This document shows, piece by piece, positions 1 through 7,306 of a stretch of 9,576 nucleotides of DNA. This DNA comes from DASUGM01 sp036274055. Lineage in GTDB: Bacteria > Acidobacteriota > Vicinamibacteria > Vicinamibacterales > SCN-69-37. The stretch covers positions 1-9,576 of the forward strand of contig DASUGM010000081.1 in the NCBI GenBank assembly GCA_036274055.1, in the 5' to 3' direction. The notes beneath the pieces were generated by a model. The model worked only from the letters and a program-made list of their open reading frames with translations. It was not told the origin of the DNA and did not search any database. The position numbers were made by a program, and so were the translations under genes. The number at the start of each line of letters is the position of its first letter. The stretch's first letter is position 1.

Positions 1-1034
1 CGGTAGTCCCGATCGTCCCAGCTCAGCACGATCGCTCCGGCCGGATCGATCGCGTAGGTCATCTGCTCGACGACGTCGTTCCGCATCGTCAATGCCATCG
101 GCACGCGGCCGAGGTCCTGAGCCGCGCTGTAGACGGTGTGAAACTGGCCAGTCTGCTTGTTGACGATCAGTAGAAACTCGTCAGCTTTCGGCCACGCGTA
201 AAGCGTGTGATCGCCGGCCGGCACGTCGAGCGATCCGAGATGAATCGGCTTGTTCGTCGTCAGCGTCGTCGCCTCGTCGGCGCCGGGCATCCACTCGCGG
301 TCCCAGGGCACCAGCGCGCCCCAGATCTCGCGGCCGCGCTTCGACGGTCGCCCGTACTCGATGGCGATGCGAACGCCGTTCACCGTCGCGATCGCCGTCG
401 ATCGCAGGCTGCGGCGCGGCGAGTCCGGCCGTTGCGCCGAGGTGCCGCTGCGGCCGAGTGCGGGGACGCGCCGGGCGAATCGGGCGATGTTGGCCGGCGC
501 CGGGTCGGCGGCGTCGACGACCTCGAGGGTCGGAATCGTCATCCGCGCGCGTTCGTCGGCGATCGTCGTGCCCAGACCATCGTTGAGGTCTTTGGGTGCC
601 GCGACCGCGACGAAACCATCGGCGCGCGCGGCGCGCGCCGCCAGCGCCGCCACCAGCGCGCGATCGCCATGGCCGACGACGGTGAGCAGCGGGAACCGCG
701 CGTCGTTGCGGAGCAGGCTGATGAGCGTCGCCGCGTCGCGCACCGCGCGCTCGACGTCGGCGGCAGAGCGGCCGGCGCCGAGATCGGCGTGCGCAGCGGC
801 GACGCCAGCAGCGGCCAATGCCTCGGCCAGCGGCGCGGTCACCGCGTCTGGCCCGACGATGAGGACGACCGGCGCACGCGTCGCGGCCGGCATGACGATC
901 GGTAGGGTCTTCAACGCCGAGACGCCGTCGACCGGCAGCGACTCGGAGGATCGCCGCGCGTCCTGCGCCGAGAGGGCGGCCGCCGACAGGACCGCGCAAA
1001 ACGCGATGAAAACTCTGATCAGTTGCACAGGCAT
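1..1034 (-). CDS. Secreted protein: degenerate alpha/beta-hydrolase-like domain fused to DUF2911 (3' end outside window)
   Basis: An open frame runs from ATG at 1034 to the left edge with no stop, giving 344 visible residues. Residues 1-23 look like a signal peptide: a hydrophobic stretch (VFIAFCAVLSAAAL) ends in a plausible cleavage site near LSAQ-D, so export is expected. Residues about 55-180 read like a compact alpha/beta-hydrolase core: a beta strand (APVVLIVG), a helix, then a strand and turn VVGHGDRALVAALAA at the nucleophile-elbow position, followed by FVAVAAP. The elbow has GHGDR where active family members have GxSxG, so the catalytic serine appears missing. Residues about 205-344 match DUF2911, with RIAIEYGRPSKRGREIWG, GADEATTLTT, VPAGDHTLYAW, LIVNKQTGQ and DLGRVPM. 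DUF2911 has no established function. The start lies one base after the permease stop, so the two are probably cotranscribed. The protein should end just beyond the window. The DUF2911 call is strong; the hydrolase-like call is moderate. Confidence 0.85.
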   Translation of the reverse strand, partial: MPVQLIRVFIAFCAVLSAAALSAQDARRSSESLPVDGVSALKTLPIVMPAATRAPVVLIVGPDAVTAPLAEALAAAGVAAAHADLGAGRSAADVERAVRDAATLISLLRNDARFPLLTVVGHGDRALVAALAARAARADGFVAVAAPKDLNDGLGTTIADERARMTIPTLEVVDAADPAPANIARFARRVPALGRSGTSAQRPDSPRRSLRSTAIATVNGVRIAIEYGRPSKRGREIWGALVPWDREWMPGADEATTLTTNKPIHLGSLDVPAGDHTLYAWPKADEFLLIVNKQTGQFHTVYSAAQDLGRVPMALTMRNDVVEQMTYAIDPAGAIVLSWDDRDY

Positions 1035-1035
1035 T

Positions 1036-3495
1036 TCACTCCGCCCTCAGCGCGACCATCGGATCAGTCCGGGCCGCGCGTCGCGCCGGGACGTAGGTCG
1101 CGATCAGCGCCGTCGCCGCGAGAACGATCGCGACCACCGCAAACGTCGCCGGATCGCCGGCGCGGACGCCGAACAGCAGGCTCTGCATCAGCCGCGCGAG
1201 CAGTAACGCCGCGGCGAGTCCGACACCGGCGCCCGCCACCGCCACCGTCAGGCCCTGGCGCAACACCAGGCTCAAGATCCCTCCGTGGGTTGCCCCGAGC
1301 GCGATTCGAATGCCGATTTCGCGTGTGCCCTGCGAGACCAGATACGCCATCACGCCGTACACGCCGATCGCCGCCAGTACCAACGCCAGCGACGCGAACA
1401 GCGTCAGCAGCGTCATCGCGAAGCGTTGCCGCGCCAGTGACTGCTGCACCCGTCGGTCCATGGTCTGCACGCGATAAAGCGGTAGATCCGGATCGAGCGC
1501 CGCGATCGCGGTCTTGACGCCGGTGATCAGCGCGTTGGGATTGCCGGCGGTCTTGACGGTCAAATACAGCGCCCGCTGCGGCGACTGCGTGTGCGCGAGA
1601 TACAAGGCGATCCGGCCATCGCTGTCGAGCCCGTACTGTTTGACGCGGCCGACCACGCCGACGACTTCAATCCACGGGCTCGTCGACTCGAGATCGCCCA
1701 TGCGGATGCGCTTGCCGATCGGATCCTGATTCGGCCACAGCTCGCTGGCCATGAACTCGTCGACGACGACGACACGCGGCTTGTCAGCGGTGTCGCGTTC
1801 GTCGAACAGCCGGCCGCGCCGCAGCGGCACGCCGAGCGCCTCGAAGTAACGGCCGCCGGCGACGCGGATGTCGGCGTTGATGAAGTTTTCACCCGGCGGC
1901 GGAACCCGTCCTTCAACGGTGATCGGCCCCCACGCGAAAAATCCGCTCAGCGGCAGCGACGAGATCCCCCCGGAGGCCGTCACGCCCGGGAGTGCGTCGA
2001 GCTTTTCCCACAGCTGTTTGTAGGCCTGAAGCACGGCCGGCCCGTTCGGGTATTTCGCGCCCGTGGTCGTCAACTCGAGCGTCAGCACACCCTGCGGTGT
2101 GAAGCCGGGAGGCACCCGCTGGAGCTGCGCGAAGCTGCGAATCAGCAGCCCCGCGCCAATCAGGAGCACGACCGACAATGCAAGCTCGGCGACGACCAGC
2201 AGGCGCCGCAGATTATGGCCCTTGCCGAAGACCGCGCTCGCGCCAGCGGAGCCGCGGCTCGCGTCCTTCAACGTGCGCTGCAGATCGACCCGGCGCAGTC
2301 CGAGCGCCGGGGCCAGGCCGAAAAGTATTCCGGCGGCGAGGCACATCGCGAATGTGAACGCGAGCACGGTCGCGTCGATCCCGATGCTGGCAACACGCGG
2401 GACATCCTTCGGCTGCAACGACTGAATCCACGCGACGCCGAGCACCGCGAGGACGATGCCGACAAGGCCTCCGGCGATCGCGAGCGCGACGCTCTCGGTC
2501 AACAGCTGGCGGACGATACGGCGCTGGGTCGCGCCGAGCGAGGCGCGGACCGCGATCTCCTTCTGCCGCGCCAGCGCGCGCGAAAGCAGCAGGTTGGCGA
2601 CGTTGGCGCACGCGATCAGCAGAACGCATCCGACTGACCCGAGCAGGATCAGCAGCGGCTTGCGGACGTTGCCGACGACCTGATCGAGGAGCGGAACGAT
2701 GGAGAAGGTGAGTCCGCCATTGGGCGGATAGACATCTGGAAAATCGCGGCGCAGCCGTGCCGTGATCGCGTCCATCTCAGTCTGCGCCTGCGCGGCCGAC
2801 ACGCCCGGCTTCAGCTTGCCGAGAATGTTGTAGTCCTCGCGCGTGCGCACGGTCGCGGCCGCCGCGCCGAGCGGCAGCGGCATGAAGATCTCGCCGTCCT
2901 CGGCGACGCCGAGCGTCGGCAGCACTTCACGCGGCAGGGAAAACGTCTCCGGCAGCACGCCGACGATCTCGACCGGCTGGCCGTTGAGCGTGATCGACCT
3001 GCCGACGACCGCCGGATCGCCGCCGAATCGTCGCTGCCAGATGCCGTGGTTGAGCACGGCGACGCCGGCACGGCCAGGTTGATCGTCTTCAGGCGCGATC
3101 AGGCGGCCCCACCGCGGACGCGCGCCGAGCATCGGCAGCAGGTTCGACGACACGCGAATCACCCCGACGCGCTCGGGCTCGCGGCCGCCGCCGGTCAGAT
3201 TGAAGTTGGCGCCGAGCGCGATCGCGAGCTGCTCGAAGCCGCCATGGCCGTTCTTGATGTCGAAGTACTGCGCCGTCGAAAACCAGTCCTCGGCGATGTT
3301 CAGTCCCGGCGACCGGTTCCAGAGAATGGCGAGGCGGTCCGCGTCGGCATACGGCAGCGGCCGCAACAGCAGCGCGTTGGCGACGCTGAAGATCGCGGTG
3401 TTGGCGCCGATGCCGATCGCCAGCGACAGCACGGCGGCCGCAGTAAATGCGGGAGACTTGGCGAAGAGGCGGAACGCGTACTTGAGGTCGGACAT
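1036..3495 (-). CDS. ADOP-type tandem MacB/FtsX ABC transporter permease
   Basis: This 819-residue integral membrane protein has two tandem MacB-type permease halves, the layout of the ADOP family common in Acidobacteriota. The N-terminus (DLKYAFRLFAKSPAFTAAAV) and GIGANTAIFSVANALLLRPL around residues 28-47 are family hallmarks, with TM1 at about 19-44. A periplasmic MacB core domain follows at about 50-250. Membrane segments lie near 280-305, 334-357 and 375-397. The second half has a membrane segment at about 433-453, a periplasmic domain at about 460-680, and final helices near 692-718, 745-770 and 783-803. The FtsX signatures EIAVRASLGATQRR (313-326) and REIGIRIALGAT (725-736) occur once per half. 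Length is normal for the family. MacB relatives couple ATP hydrolysis by a partner ATPase to periplasmic transport or mechanical work, but no ATPase gene is visible here. The substrate is unknown. The start codon directly follows one arm of an inverted repeat and has no clear Shine-Dalgarno sequence. Confidence 0.95.
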   Translation of the reverse strand: MSDLKYAFRLFAKSPAFTAAAVLSLAIGIGANTAIFSVANALLLRPLPYADADRLAILWNRSPGLNIAEDWFSTAQYFDIKNGHGGFEQLAIALGANFNLTGGGREPERVGVIRVSSNLLPMLGARPRWGRLIAPEDDQPGRAGVAVLNHGIWQRRFGGDPAVVGRSITLNGQPVEIVGVLPETFSLPREVLPTLGVAEDGEIFMPLPLGAAAATVRTREDYNILGKLKPGVSAAQAQTEMDAITARLRRDFPDVYPPNGGLTFSIVPLLDQVVGNVRKPLLILLGSVGCVLLIACANVANLLLSRALARQKEIAVRASLGATQRRIVRQLLTESVALAIAGGLVGIVLAVLGVAWIQSLQPKDVPRVASIGIDATVLAFTFAMCLAAGILFGLAPALGLRRVDLQRTLKDASRGSAGASAVFGKGHNLRRLLVVAELALSVVLLIGAGLLIRSFAQLQRVPPGFTPQGVLTLELTTTGAKYPNGPAVLQAYKQLWEKLDALPGVTASGGISSLPLSGFFAWGPITVEGRVPPPGENFINADIRVAGGRYFEALGVPLRRGRLFDERDTADKPRVVVVDEFMASELWPNQDPIGKRIRMGDLESTSPWIEVVGVVGRVKQYGLDSDGRIALYLAHTQSPQRALYLTVKTAGNPNALITGVKTAIAALDPDLPLYRVQTMDRRVQQSLARQRFAMTLLTLFASLALVLAAIGVYGVMAYLVSQGTREIGIRIALGATHGGILSLVLRQGLTVAVAGAGVGLAAALLLARLMQSLLFGVRAGDPATFAVVAIVLAATALIATYVPARRAARTDPMVALRAE
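1039..1048 (-). promoter_or_regulatory. Ribosome binding site for the DUF2911 fusion gene
   Basis: On the minus strand the purine-rich run GAGGGCGGAG lies just ahead of the ATG at 1034. GAGGG sits 9 nt before the start and GGAG 4 nt before it. The site lies inside the last codons of the upstream permease gene, consistent with translational coupling, and it supports the choice of ATG 1034. The signal peptide directly after that ATG supports the same start. Confidence 0.6.
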
Positions 3496-3496
3496 A

Positions 3497-3588
3497 GGCC
3501 CAAGGCCCCAGGCCCAGGGCCCAGGACTGCTTGAGTCTAGCGCCTATCTCCGAGGTCTTCTTGGGCCCTGGCCCTGGGGCCTTGGGCC
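3497..3588. repeat. 27-bp inverted repeat, potential long hairpin between the glycan operon and the permease gene
   Basis: The left arm (3497-3523) and right arm (3562-3588) are reverse complements at 26 of 27 positions, separated by 38 nt. The arms are built from GGGCC/CCTGG/CCTTGG words. The right arm lies inside the last codons of the upstream glycosyltransferase and encodes part of its GPRPQGQGPR end. The left arm lies in the 48-nt gap (3496-3543) and stops one base before the permease ATG at 3495. In RNA it would form a very stable GC-rich stem that hides the whole expected ribosome-binding region of the permease. No U-run follows, so it is not a classical intrinsic terminator. It could act as an attenuator, an mRNA-stability element, or a copy of a dispersed palindromic repeat. 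The inverted repeat is read directly; its function is inference. Confidence 0.85.
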
Positions 3589-4983
3589 CGAGCCGGGCCG
3601 ACCTCCACGGCGATCGCGATCACGTGCTCCACCACGCGAGTCGCGGCGGCCCGACGACCGCTCCGGCTGCCGGCCGAAGCGCGGCCGATCGCGTTCGCGC
3701 TCGGGCTCGCGGTCGCGTTCCCGCTCGCGGTCGGCGTGCGGACGCGAGCTCGAGAGCCGCGCGAACATCCGCTCGTACTTGTGAATGATCGTGCTCCAGC
3801 GATAGTGCTGATTGACGTAGGCGCGGCCGTTCCGGCCCATCGCCGCCCGCAGCACCCCGTCTTTCATCAACAGCTTGAGCGCCTCGATGAACTCATAGCG
3901 GTCGCCGTAGTAGAGACCGGCGTTGCTTCGCCGGCAATGATCGACGAGCACCTCCGCGCGCGCGTTGGCGAGCACCGGCGTGCCGACCGCAAACGCCTCG
4001 AGCGCCAGCAGCGACAGGCTCTCGTACGGCGACGGCACGACGACGACCGTCGCCGCCTCGATCGCATGCAGCCGCTCCTCGTCGGGCAGCGTGCCGGCGA
4101 AGCGCACGTGCGGATCGTCGGGCAGCGGCATCAGCTTCGCGCCCATCAACATCAACGTCGCGTCGCCGTTGTCTTTGAGATACGCCTGGAAATACTCGAG
4201 CAATTCCTCGCAGCCCTTGCCCGGATCGATGCGGCCGCCGTAGAGGATGAACGGGCCGTGCACGCGGTGGCGGCGGCGGAACGTGTTGGCGCGGCCTTCG
4301 AGGTGCGCCGCGAGCGGTTCACGACTCGGCGGCGCGATCACCGTGCGTTCCAGGCTGTCGACGGCTTCGCCTTCGGGCAGGTCGACGCCGCAGCCGACGA
4401 CATCCTCGACCAGCGCCCGGAGCCGGAACATCGACGACACGAACTGCCGTTCGACATCGGTGTTCCAGACGATGCCGGCCGGACTTGCGAACACTTCCTG
4501 GTAGATGCCGAGCCGCAACGCCGGCTCGTCGTGCGTCGTCGGCACCAGCAGGCTTTTCGCCGGCGCGACCTTCAGGCCGAGCACTGTCGGCGCATAGAGG
4601 TAGGTGAAGAAGATCAGCACGTCGTACTGCTGATGCGAACGCTCGAGATATTCGACCAGTCCCGGCGCCCACGGGCCCTGCTGCTTGAGCCACTCGAGTT
4701 CGTCGTGGCGGGTGTGACTGGTGGTGAAGATCCAGTCCGAGAACGTGTTGAACGCGGCCATGTCCCGCGTCCGCGTTGTCGGGAACCGGCGGACGGTGAC
4801 GCCGCGGACTCGATCCACTCCCTCTGGATACGCGTTGCTCCACGTCGTGTACTCGCGCGCGCAGGTCGTGAGCACGTCGACCTGATGGCGCTCGGCCAGT
4901 TTTTCGGCGACGAGGCGGCAGTGATACTCGGCGCCGCCGAGAATCTCGGTGCCGTACCGCTGAACAATAAACGCGATTTTCAT
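3544..4983 (-). CDS. Family 4 glycosyltransferase A' with long Arg/Glu/Asp-rich C-terminal tail
   Basis: This 479-residue protein has a GT-B-fold, GT4-type core at about residues 1-410. Visible motifs are the N-terminal IVQRYG and GGAE loop (16-19), the second-domain start ILYGGRIDPGKG (247-257), and the donor-binding ESLSLLALE motif with E321 and E329 spaced as EX7E. GT4 enzymes are retaining transferases that use nucleotide-sugar donors at the cytoplasmic side of the inner membrane; the sugar here cannot be predicted. It is a clear paralogue of gene A at 7303-8577, sharing VQRYG, GGAE, CAR-Y-TW-N, TVRRFP, HDEL-WL and SNAGLYY. Unlike A, it carries a 69-residue disordered tail (411-479) of Arg, Glu, Asp, Pro and Gly, beginning with RERERDREPERERDR and ending in residues encoded by one arm of the inverted repeat. 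The start ATG overlaps the stop of B' by 4 bp (ATGA, 4980-4983), and MKIAFIVQRYG aligns with the start of A, which supports this start. Confidence 0.93.
   Translation of the reverse strand: MKIAFIVQRYGTEILGGAEYHCRLVAEKLAERHQVDVLTTCAREYTTWSNAYPEGVDRVRGVTVRRFPTTRTRDMAAFNTFSDWIFTTSHTRHDELEWLKQQGPWAPGLVEYLERSHQQYDVLIFFTYLYAPTVLGLKVAPAKSLLVPTTHDEPALRLGIYQEVFASPAGIVWNTDVERQFVSSMFRLRALVEDVVGCGVDLPEGEAVDSLERTVIAPPSREPLAAHLEGRANTFRRRHRVHGPFILYGGRIDPGKGCEELLEYFQAYLKDNGDATLMLMGAKLMPLPDDPHVRFAGTLPDEERLHAIEAATVVVVPSPYESLSLLALEAFAVGTPVLANARAEVLVDHCRRSNAGLYYGDRYEFIEALKLLMKDGVLRAAMGRNGRAYVNQHYRWSTIIHKYERMFARLSSSRPHADRERERDREPERERDRPRFGRQPERSSGRRDSRGGARDRDRRGGRPGSGPRPQGQGPRRPRR
3685..3735 (-). repeat. Hexanucleotide-like CGCGAG/CGCGAC low-complexity tract in the tail of glycosyltransferase A'
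   Basis: The minus strand reads as imperfect tandem CGCGAG, CGCGAC and CGGGAA hexamers encoding alternating Arg-Glu and Arg-Asp pairs (residues about 417-433). Such a tract can expand or contract by slippage in steps of two codons without breaking the frame, giving variable tail lengths. The tract is visible directly; any length variation is inference. Confidence 0.65.
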
Positions 4984-6041
4984 AGTCCTGCCAGAATCTC
5001 TTCCGCGCGCGCCTCGACACGGTCGGCGCTGAAATCTTCGGCGCGGCGCCGCTGGCCGGCGATGACGCGGTCGCGCAGCGGCTGATCATAGATGAGCAAG
5101 CCGAGCAGTTCGGCCGCGTATTCGAGGTCCTTGGGCGCGAACGACACGCCGGCGCCGCCGAGCGTTTCCGGCACCGCCGCGGCGCCATAGGCGAGGACCG
5201 GCACGTCCATCGCCATCGCTTCGATCAACGGCACGCCGAAACCCTCGTGCTCGCTGAGCGAGACGTAAGCGTGCGCGTGCCGGTAGTACGCGGCCAGTTC
5301 GACGTCGGGCACGGCCCCGGTGAACCAGATCCGATCTGACTGCAGCCGAAACTCGTGCATGAGCGCCTGGATCGTGTGCGTGTACGCCGGCAGCGCGTCG
5401 TTTTTGCCGACGAAGATAAAACGGTAGTAGAGGTCGACATAGCGCTTGTAGTGCTCAGCAAGGCGAATGTGATCTTCGATCTTCTTGTTCGGCGCGATGC
5501 GGCCGACGAAGAGGATGTTGGTCAGGCCGTCGGTCAACATCTGGTCGAGCCACGGCACCGGCGGCGCCTCGCGCAGGCGGGCGCCGTCAACGGCGATCGG
5601 CAGGACCCCGGTCCTGGCGAAGCCGAGCGCATCGAGTTCGCGGCGGTTGAACTCCGACACTCCCAGCGCCAGATCGACGCGGTCGTGCAGCGTCGCCAGC
5701 TCGCGCCGGCCGCGCGCGGCAAACGCCGCCAGTCCGGTGTCGTAGGGCGCGAAGAAGCTGGCTGGCGTGACGTTGTGGTAGTGCAGCACGCGCACGCCCG
5801 GCAGCGTCGCGAACGCGACGGTCATCGGCGACGGCACTGCGAAATGGAAGATGGTGAGGTCGCCGGCGCGCGCCGCCGCATCGGTCCACGGCAGCACGTC
5901 GTCGCGGAGGTCGTCGTCGATCGACATCGCAAACAGATCGGAGTCGTGGCCCCAGTCGCGGAACATGCCGCGCAGCAGCCGCGCGTTGTCGCCGACGGCG
6001 TCGCCGCGGTGCGCCGCCGGCACCCACTGGTTGACGATCAT
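4980..6041 (-). CDS. Family 4 glycosyltransferase B'
   Basis: This 353-residue GT4-type glycosyltransferase lacks a signal peptide or obvious membrane segment and is probably cytoplasmic or peripheral on the inner membrane. Motifs seen are the N-terminal loop GDAVGDN (13-19), YHNVTP (88-93), DLALGVSEFNRRELDALGF (123-141), the linker and second-domain start TNILFVGRIAPNK (174-186), and SEHEGFGVPLIEA, with E266 and E274 forming the EX7E donor-binding motif. It is a paralogue of gene B directly upstream (6038-7306), sharing these blocks in the same order, but lacks B's short N-terminal extension and its roughly 50-residue C-terminal extension. The ATG at 6041 overlaps the stop of B (ATGA, 6038-6041), and its own TGA overlaps the ATG of A' (4980-4983). 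It probably adds one sugar in a surface-glycan pathway. Donor and acceptor are not predictable. Length is typical for a compact GT4 enzyme. Confidence 0.92.
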   Translation of the reverse strand: MIVNQWVPAAHRGDAVGDNARLLRGMFRDWGHDSDLFAMSIDDDLRDDVLPWTDAAARAGDLTIFHFAVPSPMTVAFATLPGVRVLHYHNVTPASFFAPYDTGLAAFAARGRRELATLHDRVDLALGVSEFNRRELDALGFARTGVLPIAVDGARLREAPPVPWLDQMLTDGLTNILFVGRIAPNKKIEDHIRLAEHYKRYVDLYYRFIFVGKNDALPAYTHTIQALMHEFRLQSDRIWFTGAVPDVELAAYYRHAHAYVSLSEHEGFGVPLIEAMAMDVPVLAYGAAAVPETLGGAGVSFAPKDLEYAAELLGLLIYDQPLRDRVIAGQRRRAEDFSADRVEARAEEILAGL

Positions 6042-7306
6042 TTCCGCGACCCGAGGTAGGCGAGTTGCGACGCGTCGGGATGCACGGGCAGCGCGCGAAA
6101 GGCCGCCGGCCGGGACATCCGGATCTCTTCGAGCTCGTCGGTCTGCCGGAACTGGCGCCAGAAATCAGGGTCGATCGGCGGCATCGGTTTGCGCGGCGAC
6201 GACAGCACGCGCTCGACGAACCGGATCACCATGCCGTCGAAGTCGAGGGCGAGTAGCCGCGCGAGTGCCGCGTCCTGGCGTTCGATGATCTCGTCCTCGA
6301 CGGCCGCCGACGACACCACGGCATGCATGAGCGCCGCAACGCGTCGCGGATCGGTCGTGTCGTAGAGGACGCCGCCGCCGTCCATGGTCGCCGGCACCGC
6401 GGTGGCCGCCCGCGCGATTACCGGCACCTGTTTGTAGAACGCCTCCATGATCGGCACGCAAAAGCCCTCGTGCTCGCTGGCGCAGAGGAACAGATCGGCG
6501 ACGTCGTAGAGCGCCGTCAGTTCTTCGTTGCTGATGTGGCCGAGGATGTGGACGTCCTGCACGCCCAGCCGCGCGACCAGCGACTGCAGCTGCGCGTAGT
6601 AAACCTCGAAGCCGCCGAACGACCCGGCGAGCAGCAGCCGCGCGCGCGGGTTGTAGAGCGACTTGTAGGCGTGAAAGTAGCGGATCAGGTTGTCGGGGCG
6701 CTTGTTCGGGATCAGCCGGCCGACGAAAAGGATGTTCGTCCAGTTGTCGTCGCACGACTGCAGCAGCGCCTGCGCCGGCGGACACTCGAGATGGGAGAAG
6801 TCCGGCACGACCGGCAGCACGTCGGTCGGCGAAAAACCAAGGGCGTCGAGCTCCTCGCGGTTGAACACCGAGTCGCCGAGCGCCAGATCGCAGCGCGATC
6901 GGTACGGCAGCAGCTCGCGCCGCCCGTGATAACACTGGCGCACCAGCTGCTCGTGAACGCCGAGGAAATATTCCGGCGGCGTGATGTTGTGGTAGATGAG
7001 CATCATCCGCGCCGGCATCGCGAACGCGGTGCGAGACGCGCGCGATCCAAGCGAGAAGTGATGGATGAGCAGGTCGTCCGGACCGACCTCGCCGACCATA
7101 TCGCGGTAGTCGACGGTCAGCTCTTCCATCCGCCGATCGAACGTCTCGACGATGATCTCGGATTCGTAGCCGGCCCTGCGGAGCGCGCGGTTGATGCCGA
7201 GCACCTCGTTGCCGATCGCGTCGCCGTAGCCGAGCGTCGCGAGAATCTGATGGACGCGCGGCCGCGCGCCCTGAGCGAGGCCGGAGGCCGAGTCGAACGG
7301 GCTCAT
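6038..7306 (-). CDS. Family 4 glycosyltransferase B (start corrected to 7306)
   Basis: This 422-residue GT4-type transferase begins MSPFDSASG. The frame stays open upstream to 7603, but the extra 99 residues have no family character and would overlap the coding end of gene A. The ATG at 7304-7306 forms an ATGA overlap with the stop of A (7303-7305), like the other junctions, so 7306 is preferred. Motifs are GDAIGNE (28-34), YHNITP (105-110), DLALGDSVFNREELDALGF (140-158), TNILFVGRLIPNK (190-202), and SEHEGFCVPIMEA with E280 and E288 (EX7E). These mark a GT-B fold with an N-terminal acceptor lobe and a C-terminal nucleotide-sugar-binding lobe. A C-terminal extension from about 371 to 422 (DPDFWRQFRQTDELEEIR and following) is absent from its paralogue B'. 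It likely acts in the cytoplasm on a lipid-linked surface glycan intermediate; the sugar is unknown. Confidence 0.92.
   Translation of the reverse strand: MSPFDSASGLAQGARPRVHQILATLGYGDAIGNEVLGINRALRRAGYESEIIVETFDRRMEELTVDYRDMVGEVGPDDLLIHHFSLGSRASRTAFAMPARMMLIYHNITPPEYFLGVHEQLVRQCYHGRRELLPYRSRCDLALGDSVFNREELDALGFSPTDVLPVVPDFSHLECPPAQALLQSCDDNWTNILFVGRLIPNKRPDNLIRYFHAYKSLYNPRARLLLAGSFGGFEVYYAQLQSLVARLGVQDVHILGHISNEELTALYDVADLFLCASEHEGFCVPIMEAFYKQVPVIARAATAVPATMDGGGVLYDTTDPRRVAALMHAVVSSAAVEDEIIERQDAALARLLALDFDGMVIRFVERVLSSPRKPMPPIDPDFWRQFRQTDELEEIRMSRPAAFRALPVHPDASQLAYLGSRK

Noticed and set aside
181..999. Minus-strand frame of 272 codons overlapping the DUF2911 fusion gene
   Set aside because: It is an alternate frame of the real gene, very Arg-rich, whereas the frame from 1034 has a signal peptide and DUF2911 motifs.
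3497..3588. Intrinsic (Rho-independent) terminator
   Set aside because: The stem is strong, but no run of U follows on the minus strand and the loop is 38 nt. It is reported as an inverted repeat with uncertain role instead.
3736..5085. Long plus-strand open frame (449 codons) opposite the A' and B' genes
   Set aside because: It is antisense to two genes with clear GT4 motifs. The product is Arg/His/Asp-rich without a recognisable domain, as expected for the complement of GC-rich coding DNA.
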